Shown piece after piece: positions 1-7,402 of a stretch of 32,716 bases of DNA. Made by a program: the position numbers and the translations under genes. The stretch's first letter is position 1. Every line of letters starts with the position of its first letter. This DNA comes from Campylobacterota bacterium. GTDB taxonomy: Bacteria > Campylobacterota > Campylobacteria > Campylobacterales > SZUA-545. The notes beneath the pieces are model-generated. The model worked only from the letters and a program-made list of their open reading frames with translations. It searched no databases and was not told where the DNA came from. The stretch spans positions 1 to 32,716 of the forward strand of contig PWVP01000202.1 in the NCBI GenBank assembly GCA_003561815.1, given 5' to 3'.

Positions 1-364
1 GCACACGGGTGTTGCCGCTATAGTGCAGCCCCGCCTCGGCGAGCTTCTCATTGACCCGCTCTAAAAGGGCGGGATCGCTCTGCAAGCGATCGTTGGCCTT
101 GGAGAGCACCAGTTGGCAGGTGTTGCACACGGTCATCATCTCGCCGCCGTTTTTCTCGGCGTAGGCGAGGTTTCGGGCGTTAATCACCAGCGCCAAAAAG
201 TCATCAAAGTCCTGCAGGTGGGTGGCGCCACAACAGGTGGCCTCTTTAAGCTCGACCACCTCCATACCGAGCTTTTCGATCACCGCCTCCAGTGAGACGC
301 GCAGCTCCGGTGTGGCGCCATCGGGGGTGCAGCCCATAAAGAGTGCGTATTTTTGTGTGCTCAT
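1..364 (-). CDS. sdhE: SdhE/MfrE-like HdrB-family subunit of succinate dehydrogenase (partial, 3' end off window)
   Basis: Only the first 121 codons are present; the gene runs off the left edge. The translation begins MSTQKYALFMGCTPDG after one or two Met codons. It shows the first half of a cysteine-rich CCG domain: C in GCTPDG, then ATCCGATH, then CNTC, the pattern of HdrB and of the E subunit of non-classical succinate dehydrogenases and methylmenaquinol:fumarate reductases. In that family the domain binds a [4Fe-4S] cluster and the subunit replaces the usual haem membrane anchor in quinone exchange. Two ATGs stand in tandem (367 and 364). The AAGGGG ribosome site sits 2 nt from the first and 5 nt from the second, so 364 is preferred. 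The gene starts about 9 nt after the sdhB stop and is the third gene of sdhA-sdhB-sdhE. The second CCG half and the membrane-associating C-terminus cannot be seen. Confidence 0.85.
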   Translation of the reverse strand, partial: MSTQKYALFMGCTPDGATPELRVSLEAVIEKLGMEVVELKEATCCGATHLQDFDDFLALVINARNLAYAEKNGGEMMTVCNTCQLVLSKANDRLQSDPALLERVNEKLAEAGLHYSGNTRV

Positions 365-373
365 CATGGCCCC

Positions 374-1345
374 TTAAAACTTATTTTTTGAGGCGGACTG
401 GATGAGTGTCTTCACCTCACTGTGGTTGTGGCTTTTGTGTACACGCCCTGGCAGCGGCAGCTTGCCCCGGCGCAGCATTGCAAAGGCTTCACGCATATGG
501 CGAAGCGCCCCCAGGCTCCCCTCGGAGTAGCGGACATTCTCCGCCTCATCGAGCGGGCCGTGTTTTTCGATGCTGCGCTTAAAGACCACCGCATGGCGGG
601 TGGCGACATTGCGTTTATGTACCCCCGCTTCGAAGGTTTGATTGTGCAGCGCAAAGATCTTGCTCAGCGGCTCTACACCCTTTGGGCAGGTTTCGCTACA
701 CTCCACACACTTTACGCAGTCCCAGATGCCGCTTCCGGGTTCATTAACCGCCCGCAGACGATTAGCGTGGGACTTATCGCGCACATCGGTGCTAAAGCGG
801 TAGGCCAGCGCCAGCGCCGCCGGTCCGAGATAGGCCTCATTCACCGCTGCGGCCGGGCAGCTATAAAAGCACGATCCGCACTGGATGCAGTGATCCGCCT
901 CATCGATCTGCTCCGCGTAGTTCGGTTCGATGAGGTGCTCCTTTTGGGGTTTCTCCTCAACGGGCCCCTCCAGCCAGGGGGTCACCGCGCGGTAGCTCTC
1001 CCAGAAGCGGCTTTTGTCGATAATGAGATCTTTATAGGCCAGCCGGGTATCCTGCGGCTCAATCACCATCTCCTCGCCGTAGAGTTCGGCAAGCTGCCAC
1101 ACATTCTCCTTACAGGCGACGATGGCGCGGCCGTTGACCTTGATGCCGCAGCTGCCGCAGATGCCGTGACGGCAGCTTCGTCGGTAGCTCAGGGTCGGAT
1201 CCTGCTCCCACTTGATGCGGTTGAGCACATCGAGCATCACCTCCTCTTTGGAGACCGTCAGGTCGTAGCGCTTGTAGGCGGGAAGGTAGTCGCTCTGGGC
1301 GTTAAATCGAAAGACCCGGAAGGTCATCTCTCGTTTTTCATACAT
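374..1345 (-). CDS. sdhB: Succinate dehydrogenase/fumarate reductase iron-sulfur subunit
   Basis: Electron-transfer subunit of 323 aa carrying electrons between the SdhA flavin and the E subunit/quinone. The plant-type [2Fe-2S] ligands are C58, C63, C66 and C78. The first ferredoxin motif is C153-x2-C156-x2-C159-x3-C163-P. The second is C210-x2-C213-x2-C216-x3-C220-P. Classical SdhB/FrdB lacks the Cys equivalent to C213 and holds a [3Fe-4S] centre there; engineering a Cys at this place in E. coli FrdB (V207C) gives a [4Fe-4S] cluster, and archaeal type E enzymes naturally have it, so two [4Fe-4S] clusters are inferred here. A GTG at 1351 is in frame, but AGGAG lies 5 nt from the ATG at 1345, which is taken as the start. 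It follows sdhA by 8 nt. The last ~60 residues (basic, HKSHNHS) are not recognised. Confidence 0.93.
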   Translation of the reverse strand: MYEKREMTFRVFRFNAQSDYLPAYKRYDLTVSKEEVMLDVLNRIKWEQDPTLSYRRSCRHGICGSCGIKVNGRAIVACKENVWQLAELYGEEMVIEPQDTRLAYKDLIIDKSRFWESYRAVTPWLEGPVEEKPQKEHLIEPNYAEQIDEADHCIQCGSCFYSCPAAAVNEAYLGPAALALAYRFSTDVRDKSHANRLRAVNEPGSGIWDCVKCVECSETCPKGVEPLSKIFALHNQTFEAGVHKRNVATRHAVVFKRSIEKHGPLDEAENVRYSEGSLGALRHMREAFAMLRRGKLPLPGRVHKSHNHSEVKTLIQSASKNKF

Positions 1346-1353
1346 GGCCACTC

Positions 1354-3069
1354 CTAGTAGGTGCGCGCCTGGGGCGTATGCCGCCCCAGCGTGACAGGTG
1401 TATACTCCAGCGCAATTTTCCCTGACGGGTCCATTGTGCCAAAGGTGTGCTGCAAGAAGCGCTCGTCGTTGCGCTCGGGGAAATCCTCCCGGTAGTGCGC
1501 CCCGCGCGACTCTTCGCGGGCCAGTGCCCCCTCGACGATAAAGGCGCTAAAGTCGAGCATGTGCCCAAGCTCAAGCGCCTCTTGCAGATCGGTGTTGTAG
1601 AGTTTGGACTTATCCCCCACGCGCATCTGGCTAAAGCGATCGCGTAGGGTGGCAAGATACGCTTTCTGCTCCAGAAGCGACGCGCGGGTGCGGAAGACAC
1701 CGGCGTTTCGGGTCATGCTCTGCTGCAGATCGGTTCGGATGGCGTGGACGGTATCGGGGCCGTTGTTGCGAAGCAGAGCGCTCACCTCGCCGCTGAGGCG
1801 ATCCGATTCGGTACCGATCGCCTCACGAAGCTCCAGCTGCCCGATATCCTGGACAATCGCCTCGCCCGCACGGCGGCCAAAGAAGATCGCCTCCAGCAGG
1901 CTGTTGGCCCCCAGGCGGTTGGCACCGTGGATGCTGACACAGGCACACTCCCCGGCGGCATAGAGCCCGGAGACTTTGCGCTCGGCACCACTGCGCACCC
2001 GCCCGTCGATATCGGTCGGGATGCCCCCCATGCTGTAGTGGGCGGTGGCGCGGATCAGGATCCGCTCTTTGGCCATATCGCGCCCTAAAAAGGTGATGGC
2101 CAGATCGCGCAGCTCGGGCAGGCGGGTTTCGATAATCTCCTCGGGCAGGTGGGTCAGATCCAGCCAGACCGAGTCTTTATTCGGCCCCACGCCGCGCCCT
2201 TCGAGGATCTCCTTTTCGATCGCACGGCTGACCACATCGCGCGGAGCGAGCTCCATCTTGCTGGGCGCATACTTCTCCATAAAGCGCTCATTTTCGCTGT
2301 TATAGAGGTGGCCGCCCTCGCCCCGGGCCGCTTCTGAGATGAGAATACCGCTACCGGCCAGTCCGGTGGGGTGAAACTGCACAAACTCCATATCCTCCAG
2401 CGGCAGACCGTGGCGCGCCAGAATCGAGAGGCCGTCGCCGGTGTTGGCGTGGGCGTTGGAGTTGATCCCAAAGGCGCGGGCGTAGCCACCGGTGGCAAAC
2501 ATCACCGCTTTGGCGTTAAAGATGGCAAACTCCGTCTCTTTAAGGGAGTAGGCGACCACACCGTAGGCTTGATCGCTGCTTTTATCGTAGAGCAGATCGC
2601 CCACATACCACTCATCAAGAAACTGCACCCCCGCACGGTGGGCCTGTTCGTAGATGGTCTGCAGACAGGTGAGTCCGGTGCGATCTTTGGCGTAGCAGGC
2701 GCGCGGGTGGCTCTGGCCCCCGAAGGGGCGCTGGGCGATCGTGCCATCGTCGTTGCGCGAGAAGACCGCCCCCATGTGCTCGAGCCAGCGGATGGTCTGG
2801 GGCGCTTCGCGGGTCATCAGCTCGATCGCATCCTGATCACCCAGGTAGTCACTGCCTTTAACGGTGTCAAACTCGTGGCTGGCGGTGTCCGATTCGCTTA
2901 AAGCGGCATTGATACCGCCCTGGGCGGCACCGGAGTGGCTGCGAAGGGGGTGGAGCTTGGTCAGAACGACGGTTTTTAGCCCCGCCTCCTGAGCCGTTTT
3001 AGCAGCGGCGCAGCCTGCCAGACCGGCACCGACAATCACCACATCAAACTTGTGTACGGGTGTTCCCAT
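1354..3069 (-). CDS. sdhA: Succinate dehydrogenase/fumarate reductase flavoprotein subunit
   Basis: Catalytic FAD subunit of 571 aa that interconverts succinate and fumarate. It has an N-terminal dinucleotide-binding GAGLAG motif at residues 14-19, and [10 protein letters not shown] with H45 as the expected covalent FAD attachment. It also has the substrate/catalytic motif HPTGLAGSG followed by [19 protein letters not shown], and the C-terminal [14 protein letters not shown]. There is no twin-arginine signal before the FAD domain, so the enzyme should face the cytoplasm, unlike the periplasmic MfrA of Wolinella and Campylobacter. An in-frame TTG lies at 3075, but AAGGGA is 8 nt before the ATG at 3069, favouring the latter. 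First gene of the sdhABE operon. Direction in vivo (oxidation or fumarate respiration) cannot be told from sequence. Confidence 0.94.
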   Translation of the reverse strand: MGTPVHKFDVVIVGAGLAGCAAAKTAQEAGLKTVVLTKLHPLRSHSGAAQGGINAALSESDTASHEFDTVKGSDYLGDQDAIELMTREAPQTIRWLEHMGAVFSRNDDGTIAQRPFGGQSHPRACYAKDRTGLTCLQTIYEQAHRAGVQFLDEWYVGDLLYDKSSDQAYGVVAYSLKETEFAIFNAKAVMFATGGYARAFGINSNAHANTGDGLSILARHGLPLEDMEFVQFHPTGLAGSGILISEAARGEGGHLYNSENERFMEKYAPSKMELAPRDVVSRAIEKEILEGRGVGPNKDSVWLDLTHLPEEIIETRLPELRDLAITFLGRDMAKERILIRATAHYSMGGIPTDIDGRVRSGAERKVSGLYAAGECACVSIHGANRLGANSLLEAIFFGRRAGEAIVQDIGQLELREAIGTESDRLSGEVSALLRNNGPDTVHAIRTDLQQSMTRNAGVFRTRASLLEQKAYLATLRDRFSQMRVGDKSKLYNTDLQEALELGHMLDFSAFIVEGALAREESRGAHYREDFPERNDERFLQHTFGTMDPSGKIALEYTPVTLGRHTPQARTY

Positions 3070-3100
3070 GGGCAAGGTCCCTTAGGTGTGAGATAAAGCG

Positions 3101-3106
3101 ATTGTA
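3101..3106 (-). promoter_or_regulatory. Putative -10 box of the sdhABE operon
   Basis: TACAAT on the minus strand lies about 32 nt before the sdhA ATG, giving a short leader that includes the ribosome site. No good -35 box is seen at the usual distance, which is common for Campylobacterota housekeeping promoters. Confidence 0.45.
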
Positions 3107-3135
3107 CCGCAGGTTGAATTTAAGGGGTTTGAAAG

Positions 3136-3153
3136 CAGGGGCTGGCGCCCCTG
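3136..3153 (-). terminator. GC-rich hairpin between sdhA and the SdhB-like gene
   Basis: CAGGGGC, a 4-nt loop and GCCCCTG form a perfect 7-bp stem. On the minus strand it is followed by CTTTC and on the plus strand by TTTGTGTGT. It sits 66 bp beyond the stop of the minus-strand gene ending at 3220 and upstream of the sdhA promoter, so it probably ends that transcript. The T-tract is short, so efficiency is uncertain. Confidence 0.5.
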
Positions 3154-3199
3154 TTTGTGTGTATAAAAGTAACTAATCAGCCAGAAGCGGCAGCTGTAG

Positions 3200-3216
3200 T
3201 GTTACTGGTAGTAACA
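3200..3216. promoter_or_regulatory. 17-bp palindrome, possible operator
   Basis: TGTTACT-GGT-AGTAACA is a perfect 7-bp inverted repeat with a 3-bp centre. It lies just past the stop codon at 3220 and about 95 bp upstream of the sdhA -10 box. It could be a regulator binding site for sdhA or an RNA hairpin at the 3' end of the upstream gene. No known regulator is recognised from the half-site. Confidence 0.3.
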
Positions 3217-3219
3217 AAT

Positions 3220-4248
3220 CTAGGCAGCCGCCTGTTGGGTGGCTTCGAGGGAGAGTACCTCCAGATCCAGAGGCTGTCCGGCTGCGCGGGTGATGGCCCG
3301 CTTCTGGGTGATGAGGAAGTCGGCACTCTCTTTATGCGCACAGCAGAGTAGCTCCGCGCCCGCATCCATAGCCGCGCGCATCACGCTCGCCGCCATCGCA
3401 AAGGCGACCTCGGGGTTGAGATCGGCCAGGTGGCTACCGGTGGGGGCAAAGGGGTGCTCGCCCACCACCCGCGCACCCGCCTGTGACAAAGCCGCACTAT
3501 AGAGGGTGGCATCAGCCGCCGTGCCGAAGGGGCCGCCATCGAGGCAGAGGGCGACGCGCCGATCGCTAAAGCGCTCAAGACCCTCGGCCTGCAAGGGGGT
3601 GTAGCCACACGCCATCGGTGCCCCTTTAGGCCGCCAATCGCTCGCGGCCAGCTGCAGCCTCTCGATCGCCGCATCGATCGGCTCATACCCCTCCAGGAGT
3701 GTGCCGCGCACGCCGCAGTAGTACCAGACGCCCCCTTCCGGGCAGGCGATGGTCTTTAGGATCCGATCGCGCGCCTGTGGGTGGCGCTCAAGCAGCGCCT
3801 CGGCCACCATAAAAAAGGCCTCCCCCTGATAGTGGGGATTAAAGCGGCGCACGGGGGAGCTGTAGTAGGCGATCAGATGCTGGTGATAGAGGTCGCGATC
3901 GCTTTGGGTGATGAGATCGGGCAGCAGAGCCAGTGGCCGCTCAAAGTCGCGCGTATCGATCAGCAGATCCTGTGTGGCCAGCCGGGTATCAAGCAGCTCG
4001 ATCACCAGATCGGTGCCCATCTGCTGGACGATTTTCTCCAGAGGCGTTGTGAGCGTAAGCCCTGTGCCGTTTACCCGAACGCCCGGTACGCAAGCCAGAT
4101 CGCACAAGAAGAGCGGGTTGCTGTTCTGGTGGTCGATGAGCAGATCTAAAAGAGTCTGCCCGCTTTGGGGGCGATAGTGAAAGGGGGGGTAGGCGGGTAG
4201 ATAGTCACGCTCTTTGTTAAATCGAAACAGACGCACTTCCAGCTTCAC
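3220..4248 (-). CDS. Degenerate SdhB-like / HdrB C-terminal-like fusion protein of unknown function
   Basis: Protein of 342 aa. Residues 1-105 align by eye with the SdhB encoded next door: both have RFN..(DYLPAY) near the N-terminus and DTRLA..DL.ID near residue 90-100. The [2Fe-2S] ligand loop is broken: only C49 and C53 remain, the third and fourth Cys being replaced (VPG; TLT). The two ferredoxin motifs of SdhB are absent. The C-terminal half (about 200-330) ends in an AGAELLCC...ESADFL.T segment resembling the end of an HdrB/CCG domain, but without a full CCG ligand set. Such proteins are known in Campylobacterota as unknowns (DUF5644-like, from memory). GTG start with AGGAG 6 nt upstream. 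It has its own promoter and lies between glk and sdhA. A non-redox assembly or regulatory partner of the succinate dehydrogenase is an inference only. Confidence 0.75.
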   Translation of the reverse strand: MKLEVRLFRFNKERDYLPAYPPFHYRPQSGQTLLDLLIDHQNSNPLFLCDLACVPGVRVNGTGLTLTTPLEKIVQQMGTDLVIELLDTRLATQDLLIDTRDFERPLALLPDLITQSDRDLYHQHLIAYYSSPVRRFNPHYQGEAFFMVAEALLERHPQARDRILKTIACPEGGVWYYCGVRGTLLEGYEPIDAAIERLQLAASDWRPKGAPMACGYTPLQAEGLERFSDRRVALCLDGGPFGTAADATLYSAALSQAGARVVGEHPFAPTGSHLADLNPEVAFAMAASVMRAAMDAGAELLCCAHKESADFLITQKRAITRAAGQPLDLEVLSLEATQQAAA

Positions 4249-4275
4249 GGCGGCTCCTTGGATAGGGTTGCGGCC

Positions 4276-4281
4276 ATTATA
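4276..4281 (-). promoter_or_regulatory. Consensus -10 box for the SdhB-like gene
   Basis: A perfect TATAAT on the minus strand, 28 nt before the GTG start at 4248 and just after the glk stop, indicates that this gene is transcribed separately from the alpha-glucan operon. No clear -35 hexamer is seen. Confidence 0.6.
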
Positions 4282-4305
4282 TAAGAGCGAAACTTTGAGC
4301 GCCCC

Positions 4306-5160
4306 TTAGGCGATCTCGGCTAGAAGCCTGCTAGCGCCAATCAGATTGGCCTCATCACCTAGCGTGCTTAGACACACCTCTGCGTGGCTGGCGGGCCCAA
4401 AAGCCCCTTGGGTAGCCTCTTGAGCAGTGGCCAGCAGCCAAGGGTTGTGCGCGATCACGCCACCACCGAGCACCACCCTATCGGGGTTAAAGAGTGGAAG
4501 CAGGGTGGCAATCGCGTGCTTAAGCCCGCGCTCAAAGCGCTTGCAGATCGCCTCTGCCTGGGGGGTGTGCTGCGCTTTTAGTTCTGAAAGGGGCGCTGGC
4601 TTTAATCCCAGGGCGGCACACCAGCACTCAACACCGCTTCCCGATGCGGCAAGCTCCAGACAGCTCTCGCCACCGCATCCGCAGCGAAAGGGGGCGGGCT
4701 CGAAGGGGATATGCCCGATCTCGCCTGCCTGGTTGCCGCTGCCGCAAATGAGCTGCCCCTTCTCAATCAGTGCGCCGCCAAAGCCGGTGCCGATGTAGAG
4801 CACCGCTAGCGCCTGCGCATCTGGATAACACGCCGCCTCGGCCCGGGCTGCGCACTTGAGGTCGTTGTCAATCGCGGCTAGAAGGCCAAAGTTCTCCTCA
4901 AACCACGCCGGTATCGATCGCCCCTGGAGTTCACCGGTGTCGATATTGGGTGCTGAGCAGATGGCGCCGTTTTGGATCTGTCCGGCGAAGCTGATAGCGA
5001 CCCCTTTTAGGGCGGGGTGGCGCTCAAGGCTCTCGGCGGTGAGCCGGTAGAGGGTGGCAGCAAGATCGCGACTGGGGTGGCGGTCAAGATGGTGCGCGCA
5101 CCCCTTTTGGATCACCGCCCGCCGGATATGGGTGCCGCCGATATCGAAGGCTAGCACCAA
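4306..5160 (-). CDS. glk: ROK-family glucokinase
   Basis: ROK sugar kinase of 284 aa, expected to phosphorylate glucose released from the glucan by the neighbouring enzymes, using ATP. The N-terminal phosphate loop is DIGGTHIR (residues 6-13). The catalytic Asp is in DND (98-100). GTGFGG lies at 124-129. EIGH (147-150) and the ROK zinc signature CxCGGxxC (C160, C162, C167) are intact, with VVLGGG near the C-terminus. Start candidates are TTG at 5160 and GTG at 5157; AGGAG is 8 nt from the TTG. The start overlaps the end of the upstream GH57 gene by 10 nt, so translation is probably coupled. It is the last gene of the alpha-glucan operon. ROK specificity for glucose rather than mannose or N-acetyl sugars is inferred from context. 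Confidence 0.88.
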   Translation of the reverse strand: MVLAFDIGGTHIRRAVIQKGCAHHLDRHPSRDLAATLYRLTAESLERHPALKGVAISFAGQIQNGAICSAPNIDTGELQGRSIPAWFEENFGLLAAIDNDLKCAARAEAACYPDAQALAVLYIGTGFGGALIEKGQLICGSGNQAGEIGHIPFEPAPFRCGCGGESCLELAASGSGVECWCAALGLKPAPLSELKAQHTPQAEAICKRFERGLKHAIATLLPLFNPDRVVLGGGVIAHNPWLLATAQEATQGAFGPASHAEVCLSTLGDEANLIGASRLLAEIA

Positions 5161-6734
5161 AGCGTAAACTCCTCCCCCTCAAAGAGCGAGTGGCGCTGCT
5201 CCAGCCAGTTTAAGAACCCCTCATCGATCGTCTCCTCTTTGAGCATCTGCTCCAGGCGCAAAAAGTGGCTGATGTGCTCTTTGGTCCGTTTGGTGGCGTA
5301 GTGGGTGGCGGTGGCGGGGGTGATGAGAAAGGCCCAGTCGCTCGATTGGGCCAGCAGAAGCTCCCGGCTCATCTGGTTTAAAAGGCGTCGCTTGGGGCCA
5401 TCGGGCTCGTTTTGGTGGTGGCAGGCGAGTGCGCTGAGCCGATCGGCCATGCGGTGCAGGTGGCGGTAGATCCAGTCGTTGTCGCGGTTGAGCCACACCT
5501 CGTAGTAGCCGTTTTTGCCCCAGCTGGAGGGGGAGGGGTGGATCATCTGGTTGGTCGGATAGCGCTCCAGATAGCCAGCAGGGGTGATCGCCTCCAGGTG
5601 CGGACTCTGGCTGAGGGCGCGAAAGAGGTGGTAGAGAAACTCCGGCCCCTCAAACCACCAGTGGCCAAAGAGCTCCGCATCATAAGGCGAGGTGATCAGC
5701 GGTGGCCGATCCATGTAGTGGCTTAGATGCTCCACCTGCTTTTCGCGGTTGAAGATAAAGTTGTAGGCGTGCTCCTGCGCCCTTGAAAGGGCGGTAGCGG
5801 GGTTGTAGACCGCTTTATCCTCCCCCTCGCCGGTGATACGGTGGTACTTTAGGCCGGTAAAGACACGGGTGCCATCGGGGCAGATGTAGGGCGCGATATA
5901 CGCCATCTCCCGCTCGTAGCCGATGTCGCGGTAGAAGTCGCGGTAGTCAAAGTCGCCGGGGTAGCCCACGATAGAGCTCCACACCTGACGACTGCTCTCC
6001 GGATCGCGCGCAAAGGCGGCCACCCCTTTAGGGGTAAAGATCGGTGCATAGAGCCCAAAGCGGGGCGTGGGGCGTCCGTAGGCCAGGGCGTGTGATTCGA
6101 GGAAGAAGAACTCAATACCCACATCACTAAGCGCCTCATCGAGCCCCTCATAGTAGGCGCACTCGGGCAGCCAGATTCCTCTGGGCGGCACACCGAAGTG
6201 CTTTTTGTGGGTGCGCACCGCAATCTCAAGCTGCACCTGGATGCTTTTGGGGTTGACCGAGAGCAGCGGCAAAAAGCCGTGGGTCGCACCACAGGTGAGA
6301 ATCTCCAGATGTCCGCTTCTGTGCAGCGCGCGGTAGCCATCGAGCACTGAGCAGTTCAGCTCCTGTTCAAAAAACCGCTTGAGCTGCCCAAGCCGCTCTT
6401 GATAGAAGCGGGCGACGGTGTGCAGCTCCCTGTTTTCAGCCAGCCGCTCGCACTCCTTATCGGCCAGCTCGATGAGTTTGTTCAGGTGGCGATCGAACTT
6501 CTCCATCAGGTGGGTGTCCGAAAGCATCTCGCAGAGCGTAGGGGTGAGTGAGACGCTCAGGCAGAAGGGGGTTCCTTCGCGCTTAAGGGCGTTGAGGTTA
6601 ATCAAAAGGGGTAGGTAGCTCTCTAAAATCGCCTCAAAGAGCCAGTGCTCCTCTAAAAAGTAGTCGTGCTCGGGGTGCTTCACGAAGGGCAGGTGGGAGT
6701 GGAGCACCAGCGAGAGATAGCCTTTAGGTTGCAC
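5151..6734 (-). CDS. GH57 1,4-alpha-glucan branching enzyme
   Basis: 527-aa protein with the GH57 entry LVLHSHLPFV (residues 9-18), and the DUF1957-type branching-enzyme architecture. The nucleophile is E191 in WLPECAYYEG and the general acid is D352 in SPYDAELFGHWWFEGPEF; these match the positions of E183 and D354 of Thermococcus TK1436. It should cut alpha-1,4 linkages and rejoin them as alpha-1,6 branches in the cytoplasm. Size agrees with the GH57 branching-enzyme family (about 520-560 aa). GTG start, with the G shared with the TAG of the preceding DUF4912 gene (TAGTG), and GGAG 5 nt before. Activity is inferred from family; some homologues are hydrolytic. Confidence 0.88.
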   Translation of the reverse strand: MQPKGYLSLVLHSHLPFVKHPEHDYFLEEHWLFEAILESYLPLLINLNALKREGTPFCLSVSLTPTLCEMLSDTHLMEKFDRHLNKLIELADKECERLAENRELHTVARFYQERLGQLKRFFEQELNCSVLDGYRALHRSGHLEILTCGATHGFLPLLSVNPKSIQVQLEIAVRTHKKHFGVPPRGIWLPECAYYEGLDEALSDVGIEFFFLESHALAYGRPTPRFGLYAPIFTPKGVAAFARDPESSRQVWSSIVGYPGDFDYRDFYRDIGYEREMAYIAPYICPDGTRVFTGLKYHRITGEGEDKAVYNPATALSRAQEHAYNFIFNREKQVEHLSHYMDRPPLITSPYDAELFGHWWFEGPEFLYHLFRALSQSPHLEAITPAGYLERYPTNQMIHPSPSSWGKNGYYEVWLNRDNDWIYRHLHRMADRLSALACHHQNEPDGPKRRLLNQMSRELLLAQSSDWAFLITPATATHYATKRTKEHISHFLRLEQMLKEETIDEGFLNWLEQRHSLFEGEEFTLWC

Positions 6735-7399
6735 TACTTCTCCCGCTTTTTATGCAGCGCTTCACTGCTGAAGTGATCCGGGCTGCCGTGATCGCTCGAG
6801 GGGTTGCTCAGCCCCAATCGAGCGGCGCGCATCTGCTGTTGTTGACGATCGAGACTCTGATCGAGACTGCTGGGCGCTCCCAGGCTCTCTGGTGGGGGCC
6901 CTTGCTGCTCCTTCTGGGTTCGGGTGAGCCCCTCCTGGCCTTTGGTGATCCAGATCTCCCACGGGCTGCTGTGGGTGGTGCCTGAGGGGGTGGTGATGAT
7001 GGCGGACTCCAGCAGAACGCACCGCTTGCCCTCCTGGGTGCCAATCAGCCGTGCCTGGAGCTTTTGGAAGTTGAGATCGTGGTAGGTGTAGGTGCTGCCG
7101 CTTAAGTGGCTGATCTCAACCGCCTCAATCACCCGCTCACCGGGCTCTGGCAGCAGAAGCTCCAGTTGCAGATGCACAGAGCTATCATTAAAGTGGCGGC
7201 GGATCTCGTCGCGCTCGATGTGCCAGTAAAGGTGCTGGGTGCGGGGATTCACCGGCAGTAGGACCAGCCGGTTTTGGTTGTAGCTCTCCGGTAGCGCGAT
7301 CTGATCGCCGGCGATATCGGGGGCCGGTTCGTGGGGGGTCAGCCCCTCATCGGAGGAGCCGCCGGGCTCTTGTTGGGGTATGAGCGGATCGTAAGGCAT
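6734..7399 (-). CDS. DUF4912 domain protein
   Basis: 221 aa. Residues about 32-160 match the DUF4912 pattern (LPESYNQNRLVLLPVNP followed by YWHIE, and later SSPWEIWITK). The family is often found beside GH57 and glycogen genes and may bind glucan, but its function is not established. The first 30 and last 60 residues are rich in Pro, Gly, Ser and Gln and look disordered, ending in a basic KKREK. ATG start with AAAGGA 6 nt upstream, 3 nt after the galT-like stop. It overlaps the branching-enzyme gene by one base, which ties it to glucan branching. Confidence 0.8.
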   Translation of the reverse strand: MPYDPLIPQQEPGGSSDEGLTPHEPAPDIAGDQIALPESYNQNRLVLLPVNPRTQHLYWHIERDEIRRHFNDSSVHLQLELLLPEPGERVIEAVEISHLSGSTYTYHDLNFQKLQARLIGTQEGKRCVLLESAIITTPSGTTHSSPWEIWITKGQEGLTRTQKEQQGPPPESLGAPSSLDQSLDRQQQQMRAARLGLSNPSSDHGSPDHFSSEALHKKREK

Positions 7400-7402
7400 C
7401 GC

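Noticed and set aside
422-1357. Long plus-strand open frame opposite sdhB
   Set aside because: It mirrors a well-supported minus-strand gene, has no recognisable motif and is explained by the GC-rich codon pattern.
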